Notes: generated by a model from the letters alone, not told the origin. DNA of 64,000 nucleotides from Ramazzottius varieornatus (GCA_001949185.1 BDGG01000003.1:5081092-5145091); one strand, 5' to 3'; shown: positions 1 to 12,102, counted from the first letter of the stretch. Numbers and translations are program-made.

Positions 1-7
1 CCAAGCG

Positions 8-52
8 GCGCGCGCCCTCAGCTAGTAACAATGAAAATGCGCGCCACTTGAA
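8..52. repeat. degenerate gcgc hairpin downstream of separase
   Basis: Arms near gcgcgccct and atgcgcgccacttg enclose a loop of about 20 bases. This is a diverged member of the ggcgcac hairpin family, lying just past the separase stop codon. Confidence 0.45.
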
Positions 53-140
53 ACAACGACCTTGGTGAATTCATTTGTCGAGGTTCCATTGGAAAACCTG
101 CACGAAATTTTCCAAATAAGAAGTATAAACGTATGATTAA

Positions 141-3100
141 TTAATCGAGATATTCGCTGATTGATACGTCGAAGTCTTCAGGCAAGTTAAGCACGAACCT
201 GCCCATAATCAGACACTGTTGGACGAAGCCGGAAGCGTCCATGGCGGGAGTATGGTCAAGTTTCACACTGCTACACCCCGAAAGGATCATATTGGCGCTG
301 GAGAAGCGCGAGTCGAAGATGGACATGTTAAAGAACTGCTGACCACAGCCATGTCCACAATAACTGAAAAATAAACCGGGCTTTTGCGTTTAGAGATCAA
401 GTAAAAACTTCCGACGTGAACTTACTAAACGAGCTCGTGCTCTTCAAAAGCGGTCTTGATGTCCTTGGCAGAGGGTGCTTTGCCCACTACACCATTCCAC
501 GTCTTGTTCTTCCTACAAACACAAAAGTTTTCAGTGGTCAATATGGTGGCGTGAAATTGGGCATAAGGCTGCTGGTGGATACTCACGCTTTGCGTTGGCG
601 GAACTCGACGAAGGACTTTTCGGTATTTGCCAGGTCCATTCCGGGGTTGACGATGTAGAAGACCTTGTCTCGCCGGAGAAGCTCCTCCTTGTATTCTGCC
701 AGCAGAATATTGGCGAACTGAATGGACGGAAGGCGAGAAACCGGCTGGCTCCGAAGAGTCGTGATGCTTTCCCACGGAAGACCATATGTATCCTGAAAAA
801 GCCAAAACCCAATGTGTGACTTGGATCCGAAAGAGAAAGTTCGGCAGATGAGCTCGACAGGATCATGTTCCCAAGTGGCGCAGGTTGTCGGTGTTACGAG
901 TTGGGTTGCGTGCGCCACTTGGGAATACGATCTTGTCAGGTTTCTGTGTCGACCTGCCAAATGGGAAAACTAGTTACGTATTTAAGGGAACCTGCAATAA
1001 ATTTATCGAGTTCGGAGCTAAGACGCTTACATTGTCCAGAACGAGAATCAGTGGATTTCGTGCACAAGTTACATCGTTGATGTCCACGAGTGGGTTTCTA
1101 TTGAGGTATGCAGCGACCTTCACCACCACTGCAGATCTTTCCGGTCGATTGAGCAGTTTCGAAGCCAGGCTCAACAGCTGTTGTGGTTTCATCACCAACC
1201 CGGACATCACCAAAATCTGAAAGAAACACCCAGTTTGAAGTTCAAACACAGAGTTTCATACGGAAGGCCGGTAAACGAAACGTTGAAGGTTCTCGTCTCC
1301 AGTGGCGCACGCTTCCCTACATTAACAGTGAAAGTGTGCGCCACTAACTGAGAAGAACATCTTTTACAGAGCGCACGCTCTCCTTTTCATTTACTGAAAT
1401 ACAGCGCCACTTAATGGTGAAATGATGCGCAACTCACTCGCAGGATGTTTTCTCCGACAGAAAGGGAGAATTCAGCAACGACCTTCTTCAGACTTCTCAC
1501 CCGATCTCTTAGTGTCTTTTGGTGTGCAGCGTCGACGGGCGAAGTCAGAAGCAGGCCTTTGGCGCAGCCCAGAAGTCCGTCCATGGCGTGCGTCATATCG
1601 CACAGTTCGACGTTGAGATTGGTGCGTACCTGCCAGTAGTCCCTTGCATCTTTGTACGATGTCTGGTTCTTCAGTCCACGGTCCAGGATATCACTCAAGC
1701 TATGGAGAACCATACTCTACAAGAGGAACGACGTGCATTTCACCATCAGAAAACGAAGCATGAACTTCTTACGTGGTAATGGTCGGGAACCGGAAGGTAA
1801 ATAGTGATGGGCTCCACGCCAGCTTCCCACCGAGTCACAACGATGTGCAAGATTCGTGAATCTTTGGGTGCATGGATGGGAAACGTGTGGTTTGTAGCGC
1901 AGTTGATTGTACAAACCACCCAGTTCACCGGGAGATTCTCAGTGACAAGTTCTCTCGGGACGTCGAAGGATAGGTGTGCAACTCTCTTCTCCAGAGCTTT
2001 GCTTCCTGGTGTCCATACATCGCTTTCCCCATGCCTACAAGTTCCCTCAGTCAGTACAACTTGTGAATAGCCCTGCTGGGAAATGGTCGAATGAGATAAT
2101 CCAATATTACAGTCACCTGCATATACACATTGCGTGCGCCTATCGTGACAAGCAAGTATGCAGGTTCATAAGAACAAGGGCGTGTTCTGCATACCAGCTG
2201 CCCATCCACATGCATACATTAATTTGTGCACTCGTCACGATGTAGGTGTATGCAGGTTCGTAAGAGACTGGTAAAACGCGTTAGCCGGCTTTTTATTACA
2301 CTTCAATGATAGTTTTTTCAGAACGAGATAGTGAAATAGATCGAAAAATATGGTGCTTACGTGAGGACTCTATTGTAGTACATCAATGCCAAGTGGTGGA
2401 ACTTCCCGAGAGTGCAGCTGTTCGCCAAGTGAGCCAGTTTCTTTTGTCCTTCGCGCTGACCAATTAGCATCAACAGAAGAATCGACATGAGCTTGTGCGA
2501 TGGGTAGATTGGAAAAGCTGACATGCCTTCCAGCCCGTCCGACAAGATTCTGATGGCTTCCTTCATCCCATCTGAAACGAACGTTCGAGACTGGAAAAAC
2601 CGCACGAAAATAAAAGCGAAAACGGATGCACGACTTAGACCTGCATACCGAAAACCAGAGTAAATGCAGACCTTGATGTATGCAGGTACGTGATAGCTAA
2701 TCAAAATGATGGATTACCTGAAAGGCCGCTGTCTGAAGACTCCACGATGGATTTGTCAGCCAGCTCCTGGATCTCCTCGTCGTTCATCGGCTGAAGGTTT
2801 TCCAGAAGCATCGTTTGTCGTCGCTTGGCCAGCACCTTCGGCTGCTGGTTTATTTCTTGGGTCATATCGGAAGGCACTTCCGGTTCGGCATCATTTTTCC
2901 CTCGTCTGCTGCGAGTCTCCTTGGAATCAAGCCCTTTCTTGATGTTGGGCTCCATCTTGGGCGGTGGCATCTTTTCCGGTGTGGTTGGTCGAGGCGTCAT
3001 GTACCCATTTGCAGGAATCTTCTTTCGTAGAGTGTCATGCGGAGTCGACGGAAGAACCTACGATGGAAAAATATTCACTGACCGATAAAAAAAAGACGAA

Positions 3101-6100
3101 TGTGCTGTGCTTTCGCGGATGTGTGCTGTACTTTGGTGGATGACGAGGTTGATGATGATGACGCCAGAACTTCTTCGGCTGGGGGGGCCCACATGGAACT
3201 GACCAAAGCCTGCAGCTCTTTTCTGGACCCCATCTCTTGGACGATGATGTTGAGGGCAGTGAGGTACTTTGCGAAGTACGTAATGTCCGGGTGGATCACC
3301 TCGAACTCGGGAAAGGATGCTACCATTTGTCTGACTATATCTGGCAATGTTTGTGGTGACGCCTTGAAACTCTACAATCAAACCACATGTAAGACTAACC
3401 TCAACCAGCGAACTGAATGGGAACGCGAAAAAAATAAATCCGACAAAATCCTTTTCCCAGGTGGCGCATGTTTTCCGAGCAGTTGGCTTGCCGTGTGCGC
3501 CACTTGGAAAACTCCGCAAGACTGTTTTCCCAAGTGGCGGCCGATTTTCCGGTGTTATTGACACACAGCATGCGCCACTTGGAAAAACGATCTTGTCCAG
3601 TTTGGTGATTTTGTAAGTGGCGCACGTTCTGAGTATTACTGACTAAAAGAGTGCGTCACTTGAGGAAACAATCTTGTCGTACAGTATTTATTTGCCCCGC
3701 TTTAAAAAACAGTTACTTAATGATTTACCTGGAAGCCGTTCGCGACGTTTCTTAGTCGTATTCGCGTCATGGGTGCGTGGATCAACGAGAAGACCTTCAA
3801 CATATGCTCGCCACTGACCTTGATGACACCTTTCTTGGCCAGCTTATACACTGCGTTCATCTTTGTCTGCAAAGATGGACCATCAGCACCTGCGTACAGC
3901 TGGCTGCACTGCTTGAAGATGGAGCCCTTTGACTCGGGGTTGTCATCGGACCTCAGCCTTAAGTGAGCGGTTTCGAAGAAGATAGCGTGCACGTCGTAGT
4001 CGACACAGCTGTCACACTGACAGTCGTTCTTGTGGGAGAAAAACTCCATCTTGATTAACTGGTTCGTCCCCATCATGTCGCTCTGGTCTTCGGGCTCCTC
4101 CGAACCTTGACAGCAATACGCGATGGAAGATAGTCTGAAACGGTTTGGGAAAAAGGAAGGGTCTTACCTGGTTCGAAGTCGAAGTCCGACTGGTGCGTGA
4201 TGGACATCTTGGAAGCTGCCGCTGACAAGGCGTCCATGTCGGACACAGGCTGGTTCTTCCTCGGCTTGGATCTTCCTTTGGTAGCGGTGGTAGGTGTCTT
4301 CTTGGCTCGTCGGAGCATGTCGGCCAGTAACGGTCGCCTTCTACCCACTAAGACATCTTCTACATTCTTCAACGTGGACCGAAACTCGGTCGACCTGAGT
4401 TTGTTCTGTTGACACTTGGCATTCAGAACCATGAACACCAGCTCCCTGTACAAGAAAACACCTGCTGTCAAAAAACAATTTGTGAGCTCGGCAAACTAAC
4501 TCGGCAAGATGTTCTCCCAAGTGACGCACACTTTCAGCCAATAATACAGCAAACGTGCGCCAACTGGAAAAACCATCTTGTCGAGTTTGTTTGCCCAAGT
4601 GGCGCACGCTGCCATCGAACAGCACTGAAAACGTGCGCCGCTTGGAGAACCGATCTTGTCGAGATTGTTTGATTACAGTGCCGGACACTGCAGCCTACCC
4701 GTGTTCACACGAGTCAATATATCAATCAACGCGAATAGTCAAATTAAGACTATACTAATGATTAGTTGATAGTATCATAATTATTTCAAAAGTTCAACGC
4801 TGTCGTCTCACCATCGACAGGAAACTTCATATTGCGCCCGATTCTGTCCGGTTGCCACGAACTGCTGGGCTTCGGTGGGTCCGCCAATCCACATCAGAAA
4901 CTGCGCCAGGTCGTGACTCAGTGTCAGATAGAGAAGCTTCGCTGTTAGACGAGTCCATAGTGGAGCATCTAAAACACAGAGGGACACTGAAAGTTTCAGC
5001 AATGAAGCTGCGCACCAAACGAAGTGACAGAACAACGAGAAGCAAAACTTCACCGGAAGGCAGCTGGACGAAGGAAATGAGATCGGCTCTGGCTTGTTCG
5101 AGAATCGAAAGCGGAGATGTGCTGGACGATATCCCTGTTCGCTCCAGAACAGCCTTGGGTTCGCGGGTGAAAGCATAGGCCAGGCAGCGAAAGTACTGCG
5201 CTTTCAGAAGCCGACTGAAATTCGCTTCTAATACGCCGAGATCCAAGATGGACTTCAGTGTGGAAAGGGCATCCAACGACGCATCCACCTGAAAACGTAC
5301 AGCAGGAGGCACGTCAGAAAACAAAAGTTAGCAAACCTTCATAGAACGACGGCGATCAGGAAACAACCAGTCTCTCACGCACCTAGATAAGCGATAGCAT
5401 GCATTTAGTAGGAAGCGGGAGTGCGCAGGTACAGGGAAGAGCTTGTCTTTCAGACAAATGCGTATGGGATGCCATGCACTGACTACGACCCGGAAGTATG
5501 CAGGTACATGAAAGACGTCAGACTGCTTACCTGTTTTTGGCTGAAGATCAGCAGCCAGAACGACTCGCTGACGAACTGCCCGTACTCGAAGAGACATTCC
5601 TGTCTTGACTGGCCCGCTCTATCGGACACTCGTTCCAGGAGAACAGCACCGGGATCGAAGAGGCGCAGATCTCTCAGTGACCGCATGTAGACGGCCGCAA
5701 CCGCGAAGATCTTCGCCTTGCTGATGTTGTCCGTCGCTGCTACGATCTTCCAGGCCAGTTGAGAAGCCAGTAGAGCCCAGTACGACTACCAAGAAAGAGT
5801 TAACGTGAATTCGGATTTCAGATGTTGGAAAGTGAAATTTCGTACCAGTCGATGAAGTTGAAATTTGACCGCGAGTTCGATGATGGTGGTGACAGCTTCT
5901 TCGACGATTCTGACGTAGTCTGGTTCTTGGATTATGCTGCCAAAAGACTGAAATGCTTCTTCAAGGCACTTCGCGGCATCGAACAGTGGCTGGAGAAGAA
6001 TCTTTTCTTCTTTCAGCGAAATCATTTCTTGCACCAACGTGGTCGAAGGAGGGTCGACTTTGGTGCTACCCTCGTCGTTGAAATCGAGCTTCACAGGTTC

Positions 6101-7602
6101 CGTGTTCTCTTCTCTTCTGGCTCTGTCATAGATCACCTTCCGCGCTGCCTTATTCCTGGCCTAGAAAGACGAGAATTTCCATTAAATATCAACTCAGCGA
6201 AACTCTGAACTCCAAACGAATTGACAAGCTCGTTTTCCCAAGTGGCGCGCGTTCAGTGTTAGTAGCCCCAAGGGTGCGGCACTTGGGAGAACAATATCGT
6301 ATCGGCAAGGCGGCTTTTTCCAGATCGCGCACGGTTCCAGTTAAGAACACTGAGATGGTGCACCACTTGAGATAAAAATCTGCTCAAGAGGCTGAGAAGT
6401 TGAGAGATTTTTTCCTTACGACTAAAGTTTCGACGCCCTTCGAGACGATGTAGTGATTGTCTAAGTGGAAGGAGAACAGCATTCTGGCTTTGATGATTGA
6501 GCTGACGTATGAAGAGTAGACGTTCAGCGAGGAATCGTTCATCAGGTATTCTTTCCACCGCCCAGCGACTGCCACAATGAAGCCTTCCATCTCCACCGAC
6601 CCCGCCATATCGGTGGAGAACTCTGTACTGATTGCAATGGCATCTTCCACAGTTACATTCTGACACTTCTTCAAAACTTTCACGACCTTGTCTACGAGAT
6701 CCACAGGGGAAACTTCCGGTTGGGAAACTCGTGAAACGTTCCTGACTATCGAGCAAAGTTTGTCCTGCCATAGTGATGTGGACGAGCCTAGTCCTGCTAT
6801 CATGTTTTTGAACGGGATGGACTCTAGAAAGACCTGTAGGATGTCTGAGTATCTGCCGTTCACTGAGTCTTCCTGGAGATGCTCTAGTCCCCAGTTGTAC
6901 AGCTGGATGTACATGCCTTCCGACACATCGATTATGTCTTTCTGAACCTTGAGTCCTTGCTGCTCTGCTTCGTCAAACTGCTCCCTGATTAACATGTACA
7001 TCAAGGTGGTGATGCGCAGAATCCGTGTGGGCTCGTTCTGCAAGAGAAAAAGCTGGAGTTTGAAAGAGAACTGCACGGTGAAACAGCAAGACTCAAGGCA
7101 ATTCAAGTCACTCGGTCACCACATGTTATCACATGACTGTAGTGCACGAAGCATAAGGGTGGCCGATATCTTGCCATAAACAAAGACCAGGACGTACCTT
7201 TTTGACGCATGCTCTGGCAATCTGGAAAAGGAACTGTAAAGTCATAACCTTGGACTTTTCATAGATGGAAAAGCCATGAAGAAGGGTCTTCTGGGTGGCC
7301 AGGATGGATCGTTCCACGAGCTCGAGGATATTAGCGAATCCGTCTTCATCGTCTTCTGGACGATTCTTCGCGAGACGGCTACACGCCTGTAACACGACGA
7401 GCAGCTTTTTCTGCACCCACTGGGCATCCTGCTCATTCTTAATCGGCAACTCTCGGTCGAAAGCACCCTGAGAAAACTCGGTGGATCAGAATGGTGACTC
7501 AACAGAAAGCGGAACGCTACTTACGTTGATGGCTTGGAAGGAGTCGCCATGTCCGAAGCCATGCGTTGAAAATAACGCCACTGCGTCGCTGAATGCCTGC
7601 AT
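141..7602 (-). CDS. ESPL1: separase (cohesin-cleaving cysteine protease), about 18 exons
   Basis: Separase cuts the kleisin subunit of cohesin at anaphase onset. The last two exons join across an intron at 364-425 to give YYCGHGCGQQFF, holding the catalytic His (codon 351-353). SGCSSVKL follows, with the catalytic Cys at 273-275. The preceding exon (587-792) has LPWESITTLRSQPVSRLPS and FYIVNPGMDLANTEKSF, both close to vertebrate separase. Other exons, read upstream: 1031-1216, 1438-1716, about 1773-2040, 2361-2590, 2718-3057, about 3090-3371, 3729-4134, 4168-4445, about 4812-4965 and 5050-5290, 5531-5785, 5846-6160, 6420-7037, 7198-7467, and 7525-7602 starting MQAFSDAVALFST. The N-terminal part is helical and poorly conserved, as is usual in the family. 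A basic, acidic-flanked linker is encoded at 2718-3057. Estimated length is about 1550 residues, against roughly 2100 in human and 630 in Drosophila. Identity is very secure at the C-terminus; some middle splice sites are approximate. Confidence 0.93.
870..924. repeat. ggcgcac hairpin, single unit, in separase intron
   Basis: Arms cccaagtggcgca and tgcgccacttggg flank a loop of about 28 bases. It lies in the intron between exons 587-792 and 1031-1216. Confidence 0.75.
1300..1415. repeat. ggcgcac hairpin plus a decayed half unit
   Basis: The first unit (1300-1345) pairs agtggcgcacg with gtgcgccact. A second, decayed arm ends at cagcgccactta near 1412. Separase intron 1217-1437. Confidence 0.65.
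2097..2270. repeat. CACCTGCATAC-type repeat in separase intron
   Basis: cacctgcata, atgcaggttc and tgtatgcaggttcg recur in opposite orientations within this intron. The same tips appear at 2640-2700, 5380-5510, 54682-54740, 56925-57060 and 62630-62900, so this is a second short inverted-repeat family. Confidence 0.5.
3455..3665. repeat. three ggcgcac hairpin units in separase intron
   Basis: Units lie at about 3458-3512, 3529-3588 and 3614-3663. The outer sequences (tcctttt.ccca, acgatcttgtccag) are partly kept between units, which shows how neighbouring units share flanks. Confidence 0.8.
4513..4655. repeat. two ggcgcac hairpin units in separase intron
   Basis: Units start at about 4514 (cccaagtgacgcaca) and 4598 (cccaagtggcgcacg), 84 bases apart. 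Both close with gtgcgcc arms and are followed by cgatcttgtcgag. Confidence 0.8.
6235..6375. repeat. two ggcgcac hairpin units in separase intron
   Basis: The first unit, with arms cccaagtggcgcgcg and gtgcggcacttggg, is well kept. The second (about 6316-6370) has lost much of its left arm. Confidence 0.7.
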
Positions 7603-7775
7603 TCTTGTCGATCAGCCGCTTCAGCCTTCAGGATGAACTACTGCATAACATACTCTTTCCGCCAGAATCCCTCTGCTCAAAACACCTCACACTCATCCAG
7701 TGAGGTTATTGAAGTTTGAAGAAAGACTCCCAAGCGGTCTGGGAAGAGGAAAACGCACTGAAGTGAATAACTGAA
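7603..7775. promoter_or_regulatory. probable separase 5' flank
   Basis: This stretch lies immediately upstream of the separase start on the minus strand and has no ORF of note. I infer it holds the promoter and 5' UTR from position only; no motif was recognised. Confidence 0.3.
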
Positions 7776-7902
7776 CAGTGGCGGACGGATGATTTATTCA
7801 ACCGTCACCTACGACCTGGCAGGACCCGTACAACACTGTTGAAGTTGGGGAGCCGTTCTGTGCTCTCGACATTAGCTTGAATAAATCATCCGTCCACCAC
7901 TG
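7776..7902. mobile_element. short MITE-like element, copy 1
   Basis: The terminal inverted repeats cagtggcggacggatgattt and its complement end at 7902 (25-base arms with a few mismatches). A related element with the same tips and a similar core (cacctacgacctg..aggac) is at 12303-12579. There is no coding capacity. Confidence 0.7.
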
Positions 7903-8239
7903 TAACTGAACGTCGAAATTCAAAATGAAAACCAACGCAATCTCCCTAATCAACAATCAATCCAGGCAAGCCTGTGAAACAAAAGACAAAGCGCGAAACT
8001 GTGATAACGCTACACAGCCGTCAGTTTCGCTCTTACGGAATGCCATAACTAGCCGATGTAGCGTGGTTTAGCAGGCCGAGGACTATCATGTCACATCATT
8101 ACTGATGCCGCTAAGTTAACAAGGAACGAAGGTCGGTCTGAGAGTCCAAAACTCCAACAATTTTTCCATCCAAAGTACTCGGTCCTGGGCCCTGGCTACT
8201 GTTTCAAGGTAGTTTCAACTGCCGGTAACTAGTGCTGGC

Positions 8240-8405
8240 AAAAATACGATAAAATTCGATACGATAATTTTCGATACGATATCGGCGGATATTGTATCGC
8301 GGTCTTCGATATTCATTCGATATCGATATTTCGATACGATATTTTTCCGTTACCGTATTTTCGATATATCGTAGCATATCGCAGCGATATACCGATATTT
8401 CTGGA
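8240..8405. repeat. degenerate cgatat low-complexity tract
   Basis: Repeated variants of cgatatttcgatacgatat make a quasi-palindromic, AT-rich tract. The open frames across it (many Tyr, Arg, Ile) are artefacts of the repeat. Confidence 0.75.
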
Positions 8406-8789
8406 ATTTTTGTTTTTCGGAATTCCACTGGTTCAAGCCCAAAAACTCAAGAAGCCGATTTCCATATAAAGTATTAGTCAGATCGAAAGCGTCGGAAAGT
8501 TATCTTTGTAAGTTATCTTGATTTATCTCCAGACTCCAAAATGATTTCAACCGGTGACCGCCTACCCTGACCGGCGATTTGTTATCGTATCAAAGTCTGA
8601 CTCTACAACGAACCCATCATCTTCGGTCCCGCAGCTCTTTTCTCACCAGGCTCGCTTAACAGGTCTTGGGGATACTAGTGTGCGGGGTGAACAAACTGAT
8701 ACGGATGGATCAAATGGGTATCGGTAGCCCGATTTACGGGATAACATTATGAGCTCCGAACCACCCCTTTTTGACATGAAATTGTCGAC

Positions 8790-9235
8790 AGTATCGAGGG
8801 GCATCGAGTGCTCGCTTCGCCACGGATAGAAGTTTCGCAAAACCGTTCGCCCTCTTGCGAAGATTTTGCCGAAAATCCAGGAGTAATTAGTCGCTGAAGC
8901 CCCCCCCCCCCCACATGGCGATAATTGTCAGAACAGATGCAGACGCACATTCGAGCTGTACGACGCCGTTATGACGTCAAACTTTGTCAGTCGAAACTTC
9001 GAATCGCTCCAAACTTTTCTGACGAAGTCATCTGACCAGTGGTCAGATGCCGAATGGACTTCACCATCGTGTTCCGCGATGTTTGATACAGTAGATTGCA
9101 TCAGCAGTCTAACTTTGCCCTTGGGGTCCCAAAACTTCAAAGTCGATTCCTGAACATTTTGATCAGCAATCATTATCCCGTAAATTGGGCTGCCGATACC
9201 CGAATGCGATTACCTTACAACAGCCAAACACAGAA
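8790..9235. repeat. dispersed repeat, copy A
   Basis: It shares ordered blocks with 34705-35090: ggatagaagtttc, gcatcagcagt.taactttgccc, and aagtcatctgaccagtggtc, which itself contains a short palindrome (ctgaccagtggtcag). No coding frame is conserved between copies. A short piece (tcgattcctgaacattttt) also occurs near 24104. Confidence 0.7.
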
Positions 9236-9944
9236 AGAAGCGAACGCATACCTTCTTTTCCGGTCGTCCCCGTTTCCTGCCGGATCCGGAAATTGGAATC
9301 GAAGTTTTTCGAAAAAATTGCACTCACGATTTCTGGGCCGAAGTTGACGAGACTTCTTAGTCCACGTGTGCAGCATATCCGCACTATAGCCGACTAATCG
9401 GAGTTCTTCGCGGCCAGATAACCGGCGATCTCCGTAACGGCCGCTGGTTTCTCTGGCTTACCGATGGCCACTTTGGACGGCTGAAGCTTACACACCTGCT
9501 GTAACAAAATCACCAAAGATCAACCGAACCTACTCCATGTTGTAATCCATTTTTTTATGCAGTTTAGTCTAGTTTCTAACCATTTAGCAATTTCTACCAT
9601 TTTATGATTTATGTCTCCGGATTTTGTTCCTGTTTTCGCTTAAGCGTTGTCATTTATCTTCCATTCGGAGTCGACAGCGGCTGTTCGTTGATGCTAGCCG
9701 CTTGTGCAATTAACAGGCTAAACACCTCGGGTCTGGCTGACAAAACACGCTCGTTACACGTCGGCCTAAAGTGTCCACATGAACACGCTTAGAACACGTT
9801 TGCCGAAATTGAGGTACACTTTCGTCATTCCTGCAGGTGTTTCAAGCCTCTTTTCATAAAATTTTCTGACTAGGGAACGAAACTTTAAAATAAAACTCTA
9901 CATGGGACCTCGCCCTGACAAACTCCGAACTCGGTAACACTGTT

Positions 9945-10062
9945 TTCCCAAGTGGCACACTTCTACCGTGCTTCTGGCTGCAAGAATGCGCGACTTGGAA
10001 GAACGATCTTGTCCAGTTCGTCTATTTTCCCAAGTGACGCATGTTCTTGGTGTTATGGCTTA
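9945..10062. repeat. two ggcgcac hairpin units
   Basis: The first unit is complete (cccaagtggcacact to gcgcgacttgga). The second (from 10029) keeps only its left arm before the coding-like segment begins. Confidence 0.65.
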
Positions 10063-10480
10063 CTGGTGGCACAGATTGGTTCAGTAAGATCCTCGCGACG
10101 AAACCTGTGTCGCGTTCGGCAATGGTGTGGGCGCATCCCTCAACTGCGACTTTGGTGGAAGGGTCCTTGACGTACTTCAGAGCGTACATGAGTCCCCCCA
10201 CGATCTCGGGTCCGTGTTCTTTCAGTACTGGCCATTTACCCTTCAGTGTAGTCTGCAGGACAGCGCCGGTCCCCGCAGCAGTTACTGCTCACTATTCGAG
10301 AAGGCCTTGGTAGTATAGCTGCCTGACGAACTTGGTCAACTGGTCACCGTCTAGCATCTGGTGGTAGAAGGTCGCCACTAGCAAATGCGGAGCGGTTGTT
10401 CTTTGCGTGTGATGGACTAGGCATGTCGACCGTCGGAAGACCGGAAGCGTTCTTTCCACCTGGAACTACTCTAAATGAAT
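10060..10480 (-). pseudogene. broken helical-repeat protein fragment (unidentified)
   Basis: Read on the minus strand, PGGKNASGLPTVDMPSPSHA is followed, after a probable small intron, by FYHQMLDGDQLTKFVRQLYY and QGLLE. TAG and TGA come next. The same frame then resumes with TLKGKWPVLKEHGPEIVGGL and continues to a likely donor near 10070. The amphipathic helices and the leucine spacing suggest an ARM/HEAT-like protein, but I cannot name the family. Two adjacent in-frame stops point to a pseudogene, or to a small intron I failed to place. The first part is duplicated at 14110-14200. Confidence 0.5.
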
Positions 10481-10527
10481 GGTCCATGAAACACGGATTT
10501 GTTAAACGGACTCACCCAAATCGTTTG

Positions 10528-10562
10528 CCCAAGTGGCGCACGCTTCCAGCTGACAGCAGTGA
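10528..10562. repeat. ggcgcac hairpin, left half
   Basis: cccaagtggcgcacgcttcc is followed by a recognisable loop (agctgacagcagtgagag), but the right arm is lost. It sits at the same place, relative to the flanking duplicated segment, as the complete unit at 14243-14293. Confidence 0.6.
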
Positions 10563-10794
10563 GAGGAACTTGAAGTCTCCCGTCAATCAACAATCAAATC
10601 CGGAGATGTTTAGTCTATCTTAGTCCCGCCTATTTTAGTTCCGCTGCTCTTCCCTTCAGCTCTGGTTCTACCTTCCTTCACCAGTCAGCGTCCCTCTTCC
10701 GATCTTCAACGCGAAAGGTACGTGGAAGGGTAACCAAACAGGCGAAATAGCGTCTTTCCTGAACCAAACACCACTCTGCTTTCGTGCTTTCCAG

Positions 10795-11655
10795 ATGTTG
10801 GGCGAACTTCGGAATTTCTTCCTGTCTTACTCAATGTCGATATGCGCGTACTGCGGCCTCGTCGTCCCTGGGAATGACTTCTTTGTTCACGCTCTGGAAT
10901 CGGACGCTTGCCAGAGGATCCCAGTCGGACTCCGCGAGATGTTTCGTAGAAGAAGTAAGCTGAATGATCCTGTTCATCGTATCATCGATTTGATATCCTC
11001 AACGTCAAGCGAATTTTGTGTTAATTTACAGTGCAGCAGATTCGACAAGACGACAGACAGTCGCACCCAGACTGGTTTGTGAACCTTCCTGCAAAATCCG
11101 TCTCAAAGCGCGCTGTAAGTACTGAGCATGATGGGTCGTGTTATGCATCTGTGGTTTCAATTCTGCTGAGCCATTATCATTTGTCAAAACGTGAACATGG
11201 TTTTCTAGGTCCTTGCGGAGAACGCTAGCAAGCAAGTCAAACGATACAGAGATAACTTCGCCCGAACACTAGAGGAATGGAACAAGCCACCTCCCAGTGG
11301 TGGGAAGAAATGCCGACGTCCAGATCATATCGACCCAGCCATCTTCAAAGCCGTCGTTGAGCCCTTGATCGAGGAGGTGCTTGAAACTGCTGACCGTCAA
11401 GAATCGCGTCACACACATGGCAGTTATTTCGTTAGAGGAGAAGACGAAGCGTTTTGCGATGGAGATGGCCTGTTCAGGTGCATGTGTGGTGGTGAGGACG
11501 TCGGCTGTCAGCAAGGATTTTCGTCTAACCCGTTCGACATTCTAACCGAGCTGGTGTTGATCGAAGCCTACCACATTGACCATCGTGTTAGTCAAAACGG
11601 CCTGGCCCGGTACGTCTACAATACTGCCACCACCGTCTACAACTCCCGCGGATGA
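10795..11655 (+). CDS. hypothetical C2HC zinc-finger-like protein, 3 exons
   Basis: Exons 10795-10954, 11032-11114 and 11209-11655 join in phase with gtaagc/gtaagt donors and ttacag/ttctag acceptors, giving 229 residues. The N-terminus begins MLGELRNFFLSYSMSICAYC. CAYC followed by a later H-x5-C (HALESDAC) could bind one zinc ion. The middle is basic and rich in Lys/Arg, and the C-terminal half contains a Cys-rich stretch (CMCGGEDVGC). No family was recognised. The clean splice phases favour a real gene, but the start could lie further upstream. The stop is only 9 bases from the assembly gap, so the true 3' end may differ. An ORF after the gap (to 12102) could belong to the same locus. Confidence 0.5.
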
Positions 11656-11664
11656 TTGAAGTTC

Positions 11665-11949
11665 NNNNNNNNNNNNNNNNNNNNNNNNNNNNNNNNNNNN
11701 NNNNNNNNNNNNNNNNNNNNNNNNNNNNNNNNNNNNNNNNNNNNNNNNNNNNNNNNNNNNNNNNNNNNNNNNNNNNNNNNNNNNNNNNNNNNNNNNNNNN
11801 NNNNNNNNNNNNNNNNNNNNNNNNNNNNNNNNNNNNNNNNNNNNNNNNNNNNNNNNNNNNNNNNNNNNNNNNNNNNNNNNNNNNNNNNNNNNNNNNNNNN
11901 NNNNNNNNNNNNNNNNNNNNNNNNNNNNNNNNNNNNNNNNNNNNNNNNN
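11665..11949. other. assembly gap (run of N)
   Basis: 285 undetermined bases. Any frame crossing it is meaningless. Confidence 0.99.
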
Positions 11950-12102
11950 TACCAAATGCTACGTACGAGACGGAACTTCCTCTTCGTTCACTCCTCTCAT
12001 CACAACAGGAGGCGCCATCCAGACGTCATCGATGACAATGAAACCCTCATCCCTGTGTCAAAAGACCAGCTTCTGTGGTCAAACGCTACGGTTATTCGGT
12101 GA
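11950..12102 (+). CDS. partial ORF after the gap, unidentified
   Basis: An open frame of about 50 residues runs from the gap to TGA, with basic and acidic clusters (RTRRNFLF; VIDDNETLIPVSKDQL). It may be the 3' end of a gene interrupted by the gap, possibly the locus starting at 10795. There is no similarity I can name. Confidence 0.25.
   Translation, partial: YQMLRTRRNFLFVHSSHHNRRRHPDVIDDNETLIPVSKDQLLWSNATVIR

Larger units (their letters stand above)
7903..9944. other. gene-free stretch with repeats
   Basis: No convincing gene was found. It contains a GATATCG-like low-complexity tract (about 8240-8405), a dispersed repeat copy (8790-9235) and a poly-C run near 8899-8912. The short ORFs have neither family similarity nor splice context. 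Confidence 0.5.

Noticed and set aside
8204-8477. ORFs rich in Tyr/Arg/Ile on both strands
   Set aside because: Produced by the cgatat low-complexity tract.
11542-12102. Long ORFs crossing 11665-11949
   Set aside because: The frames run through undetermined bases, so their length is meaningless.
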